Positions 15,701 through 23,719 of a DNA stretch of 33,579 nt are shown here, in pieces. The first letter of the stretch is position 1. Every line of letters starts with the position of its first letter. The translations under genes were made by a program, and so were the position numbers. The notes under the pieces were generated by a model that was given only the letters and a program-made list of their open reading frames with translations, had not been told where the DNA came from and did not search any database. Origin of the DNA: Lentisphaeria bacterium (GTDB lineage Bacteria > Verrucomicrobiota > Lentisphaeria > Victivallales > UBA1829); the NCBI GenBank assembly GCA_003526375.1, contig DPDG01000118.1, positions 1 to 33,579 of the forward strand. The letters run 5' to 3'.

Positions 15701-17093
15701 ATTCATGCACGTCAATTTTTTCCGTGGCAAACCACTCGACGCCGTTGGCAAAACCGAAAGCGCCGTTGGTGGAGGTCAGAGCGCAAAGCGCCGTCCGCAT
15801 CCGTGCATATTCCGGTGAAACCGCCGCAAGACGGCTGTTGTCATGGGTTTCCGCATAATGCACCATGATCCCGTCGCCGGCGCTGCGGAGCCATGCATAT
15901 TTCAGGTATCCTTCGATCTGTTCGCGGGAATAGTTCTGGAACAGTTCGGAGTATGCCCAGTTCATATTCGCCTTGTCAAGCAGATTCGCCGTCACAGCCG
16001 GATCGCCGCCGAGGCCTTCCAGCAGGAAAATCGTTTCCGGGAATTCGTCACGGACACAGGATGTGATGTATTCCCACGCGGCTTCGGGAATCATATACCC
16101 CGCGTCACAGCGGAAGCCGTCCACGCCGCGCATACACCATGTGCGGAACACCGTTGCAAGATATTTCCATAGTTCCGGCTTGGAATGATCCAGTTCGGTC
16201 AGGTCGCCCCAGACGACTCCCCACGCGCCGGGAGAATGGATGGTCCCGTCGGGTTCCCGCACCAGCCATTCGGGATGCGTTTCATGAATCTTCGCCGCCC
16301 ATCCGGTATGGTTGATCGCAATGTCGATGAAAACCTTGCCGTTTTTCCGGTGAACCGCATCCACCAGTTCGCGGAACTGATCCAGCGGAGTCGCCTTGCG
16401 GTCGAATTCGGCAAGTTCGGGATTGACCGCCGTGAAATCCAGCGCCGCATAGGGGCTGCCGTAACGCCCCATGCGCCCGTAAACGGTCGGCGTGGGATTG
16501 ATCGGAAGCAGGTGAAGGATACGGCAGTTCAATGTATCGAAAATATGGTCGAGCTCCTTGATCAGATCACGGAATGTGCCGGAGGGCGGAATTACGGAAT
16601 AGGCGTCTCCGTCAAGACGGGCAAGCTCCTCGCGCGATACATTCTCCGGGAGTCTGGACACAGCATTGTATTTGTTCATTCCGAACTGGCGCACAAAAGC
16701 ACAGTAAATGCTGTTGGAACAGCAGTAAGTGGCGGGCTCGACATTGACGTGGACATTCTCGCCCGCGATCCATACGGGTTCCTCGCCATTCTCGCCCGCG
16801 ATATAACATTTGGCTTCAAAATGCCCCTCCTCGGTCAACATGAGCGTCAGGCTGTAAGTATAGTCATCCACTTTGTTCATACGGACATTGTGCCAGTCCT
16901 GAAAACCGGGCGTGACTCCTTTTTCGACCCTGGCAATCGTTTCGGAGCGTTTCCATGCGGCATTTCCGAGATTCGTCATCAGGTAAACGGCACCGGGAAT
17001 CACGGTATCGCTTTCAATGCGGAACTCAAGCAGATCGCCGCAGTAAAGCAGGCAGTGTTTTCCCTGAACCGGAGTCTGTATGTATTTTGCCAT
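12798..17093 (-). CDS. Bifunctional glycogen-debranching-type enzyme: GH13 alpha-amylase domain fused to GH133 amylo-alpha-1,6-glucosidase
   Basis: This is a 1431-residue multidomain protein. Residues about 120-560 form a GH13 barrel with region I FIDIAINH (Asp257, His262), nucleophile Asp330 in GVDGFRCDAG, acid/base Glu359 in FLLEG, and region IV ETHDN (His417-Asp418). After a linker region, about 750-970 look like a GDE N-terminal beta-domain, and about 1000-1431 a GH133 (alpha/alpha) barrel with YPWFLDWGRDT (Asp1062, Asp1066) and DTNYPAGTPRQGYPIEIQAL. The order matches eukaryotic-type indirect debranching enzyme, where a 4-alpha-glucanotransferase shortens branches and an alpha-1,6-glucosidase removes the stub. 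There is no signal peptide, so it probably works on intracellular glycogen. AAGGAA precedes the ATG. It is the last gene of the waaA-to-GDE cluster, 13 bases after the lipoprotein gene. Confidence 0.85.
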   Translation of the reverse strand: MAKYIQTPVQGKHCLLYCGDLLEFRIESDTVIPGAVYLMTNLGNAAWKRSETIARVEKGVTPGFQDWHNVRMNKVDDYTYSLTLMLTEEGHFEAKCYIAGENGEEPVWIAGENVHVNVEPATYCCSNSIYCAFVRQFGMNKYNAVSRLPENVSREELARLDGDAYSVIPPSGTFRDLIKELDHIFDTLNCRILHLLPINPTPTVYGRMGRYGSPYAALDFTAVNPELAEFDRKATPLDQFRELVDAVHRKNGKVFIDIAINHTGWAAKIHETHPEWLVREPDGTIHSPGAWGVVWGDLTELDHSKPELWKYLATVFRTWCMRGVDGFRCDAGYMIPEAAWEYITSCVRDEFPETIFLLEGLGGDPAVTANLLDKANMNWAYSELFQNYSREQIEGYLKYAWLRSAGDGIMVHYAETHDNSRLAAVSPEYARMRTALCALTSTNGAFGFANGVEWFATEKIDVHESSALNWGAVPNQVDLISRLNTILAAHPAFHNGAVVNFIDSGTPSGVIVGRSDPDGGSSVIVAINLETGKSTNVSWNIYSAPFDAETVYDLISGRRISLVRASGGRRSLMLSGGQMFCLCKDRKELERVIELEARDRFLPEKIERQEAAAMAFRAIAAKNNSIISCGEDSVSAAESILRSPEQFLRDLYGDGLEAPFTYWQWPADAKRAVMLPPGHFLLVKAPCRFRACFVIDDKVVSLANSLHESSGIFFALLPPVPVPEKHKEAKLIISVFGSEKLERRISPVMILAEDVKEFKLSYGRDELRRDKRNFLQANGRGGLIWMPVEPNELRSRYDAVLLGNLNPDYPVNRHIMLRRFRMWAVHHARIQEFTIDCLKEFHIADNGGGVWEYELPVGNGMFVEIRVKQEILYDENAVMLTLVRSSCEGKGHRLCDNTPVKIIVRPDVEDRSFHEETKASMGPERYWPGLIKASDHGFEFHAASDRILSVTGSRGRFRRAEEWTYMIWQEKEASRGLEPNSDLFSPGYFTVSLAGGEALYIAGQMLTSPDAPKIPPAMVSEAAFAKRRDTSVEDTMLTALSQFVVKRGDLKTVIAGYPWFLDWGRDTLIAVRGLIAAPEFRDHVKAILLQFASYADRGTIPNMIFGGNADNRDTSDAQLWLFTACSDLCRAEGGFSFLEQQVRNGKTLLETLISLAEGLIAGTPNGIAVDPESMLVFSPSHFTWMDTNYPAGTPRQGYPIEIQALWFAALRFLAEAVGGAAGEEWRKRSVQVAASISKYYVLKGRDYLSDCLHCNPGVPASKAVPDDHLRPNQLYALTLGAFRDHRRSMLILDACSKLLIPGAIRSLADQKTDYALAIYSSSGVLLNDPVHPYWGRYEGDEDTRRKPAYHNGTAWTWQFPAYCEAYYMIYGKAGCRTARSLLSSCSLIMNDGCISQLAEILDGDYPHIQRGCGAQAWGISEYYRVWKLLHE

Positions 17094-17106
17094 ATCGTTT
17101 TTCCTT

Positions 17107-17655
17107 TTACTTTACGGTAATCTCGAAAGGAACGCTCTCCACATCCACTGATTGAAGATTCAATTTCCCTTTGATCGTGTAGGGAACATGCCTGCCGGCG
17201 TCCCTGAGGTCTTTCAAAAAGGTCAGCGGCACAACGACCAGCGCATGATTCGTCCCCGGATTCAGCACCAGAGGAGAACGGAGATTGATGCGTTTCCGCT
17301 TCCTGTCATACGTGGGACTCTGCTTCCACTGTTCCTCCGGCAGAGACGCGGTCTGCGCCAGTGTTCCGGGTGCGTAATAGACATTGATGTTCGCACTCTC
17401 GAACATATACCACTCATCCAGTGTGACAGGGGTCAGCCCGACATTCTTCAGGGAAAAGGTGATCTTCACATTCTCCTCGCCCGCATAATATTCCTTGCGC
17501 GGAGTCACAACCGACAATTCAAGGCTGTAATCCTTCAACTTCGGAAAACGTGCCGCAGAGACCACATGCTTCTCCTTTTTCGGGTCCTGCTCCGAAGAAC
17601 AGGAGACCGTCAGAACCGTCAATACCGCCGCAAACAACGCCATAAAGATTTTCAT
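17107..17655 (-). CDS. Small lipoprotein of unknown function, Ig-like (BsuPI-like) domain possible
   Basis: The 182-residue protein starts MKIFMALFAAVLTVLTVSC, a signal peptide ending in a lipobox-like LTVSC, so Cys19 is the likely lipidated residue. The open frame extends upstream to 17700, but AGGAGC lies 11 bases before the ATG at 17655. The mature part is beta-rich (LELSVVTPRKEYYAGEENVKITFSLKNVG), a pattern seen in Ig-like or BsuPI-type domains; I cannot assign a function. It lies between tadA (58-base gap) and the debranching enzyme (13-base gap) on the same strand, though neither neighbour explains its role. Confidence 0.7.
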   Translation of the reverse strand: MKIFMALFAAVLTVLTVSCSSEQDPKKEKHVVSAARFPKLKDYSLELSVVTPRKEYYAGEENVKITFSLKNVGLTPVTLDEWYMFESANINVYYAPGTLAQTASLPEEQWKQSPTYDRKRKRINLRSPLVLNPGTNHALVVVPLTFLKDLRDAGRHVPYTIKGKLNLQSVDVESVPFEITVK

Positions 17656-17713
17656 TTTATCCACAGCTCCTTTTTTACAGATAAAATACGGGAAACGCAT
17701 GTGCCGGGAATTT

Positions 17714-18247
17714 TTATTTTCCGGCTCCCTGCTCCCGGCTCCTGCTTCTTTCTCTTGCCTGACGGAAAAACTCCTGCATCAGCTCCCTGCATTCCAGCTC
17801 CAGAACGCCGCCCTTGACCTCGACATTGTGAAGCATCCCCTTGAAACCGGTCACATCCAGCGCGGAACCGCAGGCGCCGCAGCGCGGGTCGCCGAGCCCG
17901 TAGACGACACGGTCCACACGCGCATTCACCATCGCGCCGGCACACATGGCGCAGGGCTCCTTCGTCACGAAAACCGTGACACCGTCCATCCGCCAGTCGC
18001 CTATGGCATTCGCGGCGGCGGTCAATACCAGAATCTCGGCGTGCGCCGTCGCATCTTTCAGCATTTCGACCTGATTCCACGCCTTTGCAATCACCATGCC
18101 GTCTTTAACCGCAACAGCCCCCACGGGGACTTCGCCATCCGCCGCCGCACGTTCCGCGAGACGGAGCGCCGCACGCATATAGTATTCATCCGTAAACAGA
18201 TTCAGAGGTTCGTCAACGGATATCAAGTTCTTTTTTTCTGACTTCAT
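17714..18247 (-). CDS. tadA: tRNA-specific adenosine deaminase
   Basis: The 177-residue zinc deaminase converts A34 to inosine in tRNA-Arg(ACG). It has HAE (69-71, zinc ligand and catalytic Glu) and PCAMC (Cys99, Cys102), with EYYMRAALRLAERAA and VPVGAVAV at the family's usual N-terminus. The ATG at 18247, preceded by GAGAGGAAG, is chosen over the in-frame TTG at 18250. The start overlaps the end of the AAA+ ATPase gene by 35 bases, so they are translationally coupled. The C-terminal tail (ARERSRSREQGAGK) is longer and more basic than usual. A general nucleoside deaminase is possible but less likely. Confidence 0.88.
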   Translation of the reverse strand: MKSEKKNLISVDEPLNLFTDEYYMRAALRLAERAAADGEVPVGAVAVKDGMVIAKAWNQVEMLKDATAHAEILVLTAAANAIGDWRMDGVTVFVTKEPCAMCAGAMVNARVDRVVYGLGDPRCGACGSALDVTGFKGMLHNVEVKGGVLELECRELMQEFFRQARERSRSREQGAGK

Positions 18248-19658
18248 CAATGGCTTCCTCTCCGTAGAGCGCCCTTAAAAGTTTCATGTTCATTTCGTAA
18301 AAGACCTGCGAATCGGGTCTGGTAATGACCTCGCCGCGCGAAAGTTCCAGCATACGGCGGCGTTTCGCGGAATCATCCAGATAAAGCTCCAGATAACGGG
18401 CAAGCGTACGGGGGCTGAGTTCATCGAACTCTTTCTGCCCGAACGCCTCCACATAATCCGCGGCAATCACGGAAAGCAGATCCGGCGTAATGTGTTTCAT
18501 CCCGCGCGACAGAAACAGGTCCTCGATCATCTCCTGACACCGTATTTCATCGAACAGCGGGAAGTTGAAGACACGTCCGCGACTTGAAATGTTCGGCGGG
18601 AAACCGTAGTTCGAAGCCAGAACCACCATCATGTTCGGCGGCAGGGAAAACGACCCGCCGATGTAGGTGCGGAAGTAATACCAGTTGATCGAACGTGTAT
18701 CAATATCATCAAAGAAAAGGACGAATTTCTTATTCCTGCAGGGAGTCAGTTTTGCAATCAACCCCTCCAGCCCTTCCTGCAAATCCTCCGGACCCGCCAG
18801 GATCAGAGTCAGTTCGGAGAACTTCAGGCAATAGGCGATCGTCATCTGCGTCTTGCCCAGCCCCGGCAGTCCACTCACCAGCAGAGGCAGGTTGTATCTG
18901 CCGGAAGCGAATGCGCCGAAATGCTCCGAAAGCACCCGCTTCGCCTCGCCGTAACCGTAAAACTCATTTACGCCGCGGATTGATTTCAGGACAACGGACG
19001 TAAATTCGCCGTGAGCATAGCGGAAGGTGCGTCCGGATGAGAAAACATCATGCTTCACGAAACGCGAATCCAGCTCCATTGCCAGCCCCTTCAAGGTGGA
19101 ACGAAGAAAAAGAGACGACGAAAGCTGAAATCTCTTCACCTCCGGATTCAGGCGCGAAAGCTCCGGCACACCCTCCGAATGAATCAACATCAGATAAAGC
19201 GAAAGCAGACGTTCCAGCGCCTTTGCAAAATTCACCGCATGGCGCATGGAACTGCCGATCACGGTATCAGAATCCTCCACGGCTTTCAGCATTTCGGGCG
19301 AAAAACGGATTGCATGGTTGATCCGCATCAGCGCATCGAACAGCGCATCGTCCACACATTGGCGGAATGTTTTCGAGTTGCAGCGGAATGCGATCTCGTT
19401 CCATGCGTCCACCGAGTCCGGTTCTTCCGAAGAAACGGATTCCAGCCTCGGATTGATCGTCGCCGCACCCAGAGCGCTCACTTCCCCATGCAGTTTGCGG
19501 AACAGAATGCGCAATGCTTCCAGCAGATCTTTGTAATTGCAGTCGCAGACGACGCGTGCGGAACCGTCTCCGTTCATTTTCTCAAACAGGACATGAAAGG
19601 AGGTCTCCGCTTTTTTCAAAGCATCTTCCATTTTCCGGATTTCCGATGATTCCGCCAT
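18213..19658 (-). CDS. AAA+ ATPase (DUF815-like) with uncharacterised N-terminal half
   Basis: The 481-residue protein has a helical N-terminal half (1-230) that I do not recognise. A P-loop ATPase follows: Walker A GLPGLGKT (263-270), Walker B FVLFFDDID (312-320), then LPPNMMVVLASNYG (sensor 1-like) and an Arg-rich SSRGRVF (sensor/finger region). FYGYGEAKRVLSEHFGAFASG before Walker A and the Walker B context resemble DUF815 ATPases; its role is unknown. AGGAGG lies 5 bases before the ATG, so the start is firm. tadA overlaps its end and thiC lies upstream on the same strand. Confidence 0.75.
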   Translation of the reverse strand: MAESSEIRKMEDALKKAETSFHVLFEKMNGDGSARVVCDCNYKDLLEALRILFRKLHGEVSALGAATINPRLESVSSEEPDSVDAWNEIAFRCNSKTFRQCVDDALFDALMRINHAIRFSPEMLKAVEDSDTVIGSSMRHAVNFAKALERLLSLYLMLIHSEGVPELSRLNPEVKRFQLSSSLFLRSTLKGLAMELDSRFVKHDVFSSGRTFRYAHGEFTSVVLKSIRGVNEFYGYGEAKRVLSEHFGAFASGRYNLPLLVSGLPGLGKTQMTIAYCLKFSELTLILAGPEDLQEGLEGLIAKLTPCRNKKFVLFFDDIDTRSINWYYFRTYIGGSFSLPPNMMVVLASNYGFPPNISSRGRVFNFPLFDEIRCQEMIEDLFLSRGMKHITPDLLSVIAADYVEAFGQKEFDELSPRTLARYLELYLDDSAKRRRMLELSRGEVITRPDSQVFYEMNMKLLRALYGEEAIDEVRKKELDIR

Positions 19659-19688
19659 ATCGACCTCCTGTTCGTTATTGTTTTTTCA

Positions 19689-19729
19689 GAAAGCCGGAAG
19701 AAATCAGGAAAAGCCTGATTCCCGCTTTC
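19689..19729. repeat. Imperfect hairpin between thiC and the AAA+ ATPase gene
   Basis: An inner stem AATCAGG/CCTGATT (5-base loop) is extended by an outer GAAAGC/GCTTTC with interior mismatches. No T-run follows in the direction of transcription, so it may be a partial terminator or an mRNA-processing structure rather than a full stop. Confidence 0.45.
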
Positions 19730-19742
19730 CCGCAAAGCTCTC

Positions 19743-21059
19743 TTATTCCTGTTTCATTGCCTCTTTCAAACGGGCGCTGATGCGGACGGAACAGAAATCG
19801 GGACCGCACATCGTGCAGTATTTGCCGTCATGCTTTCTGGCGATTTCCTCCGCCGAACTTTCCCGGATCGCATCCGCACGATAGGCGCGGGCGCGGTCTT
19901 CGTCTATCGCATGGGAGAACTGCTTGTCCCAGTCGAATTCGGCGCGGGCGTCGCTGATCGCGTTGTCACGGTCGCGCGCGCCGGGCTTGTTGAGTCCGAT
20001 ATCCGCGGCATGGGCGGCAATCTTGAACGCCACGACGCCACGGCGCACATCCTCGTTGTTCGGAAGCCCGATGTGCTCTTTCGGAGTCACGTAACAGAGC
20101 ATCGCAGCTCCGTAATACGCGCCGAGCATACCGCCCATGGACGCAACCAGATGGTCATAACCGGGAGCGCAGTCGATCACGACAGGGCCGAGAATATAGA
20201 ACGGCGCATCGCCGCAGACTTCCTGCTCGCGCTTCATGTTCATCTCGATTTCATTCATCGGGACGTGTCCGGGCCCCTCCACCATCGCCTGAACTCCCGC
20301 CTTGCGGCAGCGGAACACCAGTTCGCCCAGCGTGTCAAGCTCAGCAAACTGCGCTTCGTCGCTGGCGTCGGCGAGGCAACCGGGGCGCAAACCGTCACCG
20401 AGAGAAAGCGTCACGTCATATTTCAGGCAGATTTCAAGAATATCGTCGAAAAATTCATAGAACGGATTCTCCCTCTTGTTCTTCTCCATCCAGCCGGCAA
20501 GCAGAGCTCCGCCGCGGCTGACGATCCCGAGCTTGCGCTTCATCGCCAGCGGGACATATTTGCGGAGCAGCCCGGCATGAATCGTCATATAGTCAACCCC
20601 CTGCTGAGCCTGCTCCTCCATGACCTGAAGCATGAGCTCACGGCTGATGCCGTCCGCTCCCTTGCGCGCAACCATCTCATATACGGGCACCGTCCCGACC
20701 GGAGCATGGCATTTTGCAAGAAGATCCGCGCGGATTTTCGTAATATTGCCGCCGGTACTGAGATCCATGACCGTATCCGCACCGTATTTCAGCGCGGTCT
20801 GCAGTTTCGTCTGCTCCTCTTTGGGACAACTGGAAAGGGAGGAGTTTCCGATGTTCGCATTGATCTTGGTCAGAAGCTCGCGCCCGATCCCGACCGGTTC
20901 CAGATTCTTATGATTGATGTTCGCCGGAATGACGATCCGCCCGTCGGCGACTCTCTCTCGGATAAATTCCCCGCTGCGCCCCTCTTTCACGGCGACGCGC
21001 TTCATCTGTTCGGTAATCTTTCCCTCTTTCGCAAGAAGGGCCTGAGTCAAGCCTGACAT
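19743..21059 (-). CDS. thiC: Phosphomethylpyrimidine synthase
   Basis: The 438-residue enzyme converts aminoimidazole ribotide to the pyrimidine (HMP-P) of thiamine, using a radical SAM cluster. The C-terminal cluster motif CTMCGPDFC gives Cys415, Cys418 and Cys423. VIPANINHKNLEP, YGADTVMDLSTGG, VSRGGALLAGWM, GLRPGCLADASDEAQ and MVEGPGHVPMNEIE are all typical. Length is that of the shorter ThiC class (no long N-terminal extension). GAGGAG lies 8 bases before the ATG, and the start overlaps waaA by 13 bases. I see no TPP riboswitch upstream of it or of waaA. Confidence 0.96.
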   Translation of the reverse strand: MSGLTQALLAKEGKITEQMKRVAVKEGRSGEFIRERVADGRIVIPANINHKNLEPVGIGRELLTKINANIGNSSLSSCPKEEQTKLQTALKYGADTVMDLSTGGNITKIRADLLAKCHAPVGTVPVYEMVARKGADGISRELMLQVMEEQAQQGVDYMTIHAGLLRKYVPLAMKRKLGIVSRGGALLAGWMEKNKRENPFYEFFDDILEICLKYDVTLSLGDGLRPGCLADASDEAQFAELDTLGELVFRCRKAGVQAMVEGPGHVPMNEIEMNMKREQEVCGDAPFYILGPVVIDCAPGYDHLVASMGGMLGAYYGAAMLCYVTPKEHIGLPNNEDVRRGVVAFKIAAHAADIGLNKPGARDRDNAISDARAEFDWDKQFSHAIDEDRARAYRADAIRESSAEEIARKHDGKYCTMCGPDFCSVRISARLKEAMKQE

Positions 21060-22330
21060 GATCTATTCTCCTCTAAAAGTTTAATGGTCTTTTCCAATGC
21101 TCCGGCATGTCTGCAAACAGCCGCTTTCGCCTTTTCCCCCAGAATACGGCGCTTTTCCGCATCCCCCGCCAGAGATTCCACCGCGGCGACCAACTCGCCG
21201 TCCGCATGAATGCTCAGGACGCCGTCTCCTTTCAGCAGAGCGTCGAACGCCTGCCGGAAGTTCTTCATTTCGGGACCCGTGATGATCGTCTTTCCCATCT
21301 GCGCAGGTTCGATGATGTTCTGCCCTTCGTCGTTTCCGGCGAAGGTCTTGCCCATCAATACGATATCCGAAGACTTGATGAACCTCACCAGCTCCCCCGT
21401 CGTATCCGCCAGCAGACAGTCCACCGTCCCGCCGAGAGGCTTTTTCGAAGTTCTCCGGTAATACCTGACACCGGAAGCCTTCAACATCTCCTCAAGCTCG
21501 TTTCCGCGTTCCGCATGGCGGGGTACAATCACGAATTTCAATTTCGGGCAATGTTTCCGCGCCGCAAGAAACGAATCCAGCATCAGCTTCTCCTCCGGGG
21601 CATGAGTGCTGCACGCAAGCAGGGAAATGAAATCCTGCCCGAAAAACTCCGCAAGGTCAATCCCTTTCAAGTCCGCAGGCGGGCACTGGTCAAATTTGAT
21701 GTTGCCGGTCACAGCGGCTTTCGCCTCCGGCGCCACAGAGAGAAAACGTTCCCTGTCCAGCTCCGTCTGCACCCCGATCCGGTCAAACGCGCTCAGGACA
21801 GGAGCGAAAAACGCGCGAAACCGCCGGTATCCCCTGATGGAACGGTCCGAAAGACGCGCGTTCACGAGAAACACTTTTGCGCCGCTTTTCTTCGTCAGAA
21901 GCACCATATTCGGCCAGATTTCCGTTTCAAAGATCACCAGTGCGGACGGACGGACCATCCGCAAGACCCTGCGGACAAGAAATCCCATATCCACAGGGCA
22001 GAAAAACACCTCGACTCCGGCAGGAACCTTGTTCCATGCGATTTCCTGCGAAGTCGTGGTCGTCGTGCTGAACACAAACTTCCTGTCAGGATACTCCGCG
22101 ATCCATTTTTTCAGGAGAGAAAGCGCCACATTGGTCTCCCCGACGCTGACCGCATGAATCCAGACAGCCCCCCGCATACCGGAAAGCGCCTTTTTCCGCT
22201 CCGCAGAAAAAATTCCGAAGCGTTCCATATAATTCTTTTTGCGTCCCGGGCGCCGGATCAGTTTCACGACCAGCCCCGGCAGGAAAAATAAAAATATAAA
22301 AGGGAAAAATATTCTATATAATAAAATCAT
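21047..22330 (-). CDS. waaA: 3-deoxy-D-manno-octulosonic acid (Kdo) transferase
   Basis: The 427-residue membrane-associated GT30 enzyme adds Kdo to lipid A, so the cell has a lipopolysaccharide outer membrane. An N-terminal membrane segment (about 1-25) is followed by VWIHAVSVGETN (Glu65 matches the catalytic base), STTTTTSQEIA, IFETEIWPN, NARLSDRSIRGY, TGNIKFD, VPRHAERG and NIIEPAQMGK, all family signatures. No strong ribosome site precedes ATG 22330. A promoter (22367-22394) lies upstream; it heads the minus-strand cluster with thiC. Confidence 0.95.
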   Translation of the reverse strand: MILLYRIFFPFIFLFFLPGLVVKLIRRPGRKKNYMERFGIFSAERKKALSGMRGAVWIHAVSVGETNVALSLLKKWIAEYPDRKFVFSTTTTTSQEIAWNKVPAGVEVFFCPVDMGFLVRRVLRMVRPSALVIFETEIWPNMVLLTKKSGAKVFLVNARLSDRSIRGYRRFRAFFAPVLSAFDRIGVQTELDRERFLSVAPEAKAAVTGNIKFDQCPPADLKGIDLAEFFGQDFISLLACSTHAPEEKLMLDSFLAARKHCPKLKFVIVPRHAERGNELEEMLKASGVRYYRRTSKKPLGGTVDCLLADTTGELVRFIKSSDIVLMGKTFAGNDEGQNIIEPAQMGKTIITGPEMKNFRQAFDALLKGDGVLSIHADGELVAAVESLAGDAEKRRILGEKAKAAVCRHAGALEKTIKLLEENRSCQA

Positions 22331-22366
22331 TCTGTTATTTCACTTTCAGTCATTCCGCAACCCTGT

Positions 22367-22394
22367 AATATACTTCTTATGGCGATATATGCAA
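22367..22394 (-). promoter_or_regulatory. Promoter of the waaA-thiC cluster
   Basis: Minus strand: TTGCAT (22394-22389), 16-base spacer, TATATT (22372-22367), about 37 bases before the waaA ATG. Confidence 0.5.
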
Positions 22395-22401
22395 ACCTCG
22401 C

Positions 22402-22430
22402 TTGACCTTGAAACAAAGATGTGATATTGT
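22402..22430 (+). promoter_or_regulatory. lepB promoter
   Basis: TTGACC (22402-22407), 17-base spacer and TATTGT (22425-22430). It lies back-to-back with the waaA promoter; the start point would be near 22437, 36 bases before the ATG. Confidence 0.55.
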
Positions 22431-22472
22431 TTTTATGAAATATTTTTAATTGAAAAGAAAGACAATACCACC

Positions 22473-23663
22473 ATGCTGTTATCATTTTTCAAAAACCGGA
22501 AGCGCAGGAAACTGCTCAAAGAACTCAGGTCTGCGGTCCGCCATACCCTCGCGGCAGATGACGATATCCTGCCGGAAAAGACCAAAGCGGAACTCAACCA
22601 GTTGAAAACGGAGCTGGATGCCGTCAGACTGCCGGAAACGGACTCGAAAACTCTGGAAGGGTTCGACCGGCGCCTGGAACGCATTCTGCCGAGAAACGGG
22701 TTCGCCCACTCCATGCGGGGCTTTCTGGATGTGCTGGTCGTCGCCTGCGCCGTTGCCGGAGGCATTCGCGCACTCTACATCCAGCCGTTCAAGATCCCGA
22801 CCAGCAGTATGCAGCCGACCCTGTTCGGCATCCACTATATTGACAGGAAACTTTCAGAACCTCATCTCGGCCCCGTTACCAGAGCCGCCATGCCGATACA
22901 GGCGGAACGCGCAAAACTCACGGTTCAGGAAGACGGCTGGCTCTCTTACGATTACAAACACAAAAACAAATACTTCTTTTTCACGGAATCCATTTTCAAT
23001 ATCGGCAACCGGACCTACACCCTGCCCGGCGATCTTCTCCAGAACATCAAACGCTATCTGACGAAAACCGGCGATTATTATGAAAAGGGAGAAACGTTTT
23101 CCGACGGCTGGCTGTCCACCGGCGACCATCTTTTCGTCGAACGGTTCAGCATTCATTTCCGTGACATCAAACGCGGCGACATTGTCGTATTCACGACGGA
23201 AGGGCTCTCCTCCGCAGTTCAGCCGCTCGGAGGCTTTTATTACGTCAAACGTCTTGCCGGACTTCCCGGAGATACGCTGAAAATTGAGAACAATATTCTT
23301 ATGATCAGACCGAAAGGATCGGAGGTTTTCAAGCCCGCCTATGAACTTTCCGAAAAATTCAGGAAGCTCTATTCGTTCAAAGGCGGCTACCAGGGACACA
23401 AAGCAGACGGGCTGCTCGCCCCCGGACAGGAAATCACGGTGCCGGAAAATCATTATTTCGTGCTGGGCGACAATACGAACCACAGTCTCGATGCCCGTAT
23501 GATCGGCTTTATTCCCCGTAAAAACATCGTCGGCCTCGCAGTCAACGTCTTCTGGCCGGTCTCCCGCCGCTGGGGACTCGTCGACCGCCTTCCGCCGCTT
23601 GATACCCCGACGGTGCTCCCGAGCGATCCCCGTTACCAGCCGTCAGCCATGAGTATGCAATGA
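22473..23663 (+). CDS. lepB: Signal peptidase I
   Basis: The 396-residue membrane protease removes signal peptides. A charged, partly coiled cytoplasmic N-terminus (1-80) leads to one membrane helix (about 84-103), then IPTSSMQPTLFGI with nucleophile Ser112, KRGDIVVF, and YYVKRLAGLPGD with general base Lys259, and finally GDNTNHSLDAR. An insertion of about 95 residues (120-215) between the Ser and Lys boxes makes it longer than E. coli LepB (324), and the extended N-terminus adds to this. Only one obvious membrane helix is present before the catalytic domain. The ribosome site (GAAAGA) is weak. Confidence 0.93.
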   Translation: MLLSFFKNRKRRKLLKELRSAVRHTLAADDDILPEKTKAELNQLKTELDAVRLPETDSKTLEGFDRRLERILPRNGFAHSMRGFLDVLVVACAVAGGIRALYIQPFKIPTSSMQPTLFGIHYIDRKLSEPHLGPVTRAAMPIQAERAKLTVQEDGWLSYDYKHKNKYFFFTESIFNIGNRTYTLPGDLLQNIKRYLTKTGDYYEKGETFSDGWLSTGDHLFVERFSIHFRDIKRGDIVVFTTEGLSSAVQPLGGFYYVKRLAGLPGDTLKIENNILMIRPKGSEVFKPAYELSEKFRKLYSFKGGYQGHKADGLLAPGQEITVPENHYFVLGDNTNHSLDARMIGFIPRKNIVGLAVNVFWPVSRRWGLVDRLPPLDTPTVLPSDPRYQPSAMSMQ

Positions 23664-23719
23664 ATCCCGGAACTTTTAACCACTTCTTTCAACTCAACAG
23701 TTTTCAAAAGGAGCCAATC

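Noticed and set aside
19830..22291. Two long plus-strand frames (about 400 codons each) opposite thiC and waaA
   Set aside because: thiC and waaA are certain from their motifs; the opposite frames show no domain or ribosome site.
22331..22472. TPP riboswitch before the waaA-thiC unit
   Set aside because: I looked for the conserved CUGAGA and the second-half core on the minus strand and did not see them; only back-to-back promoters are supported.
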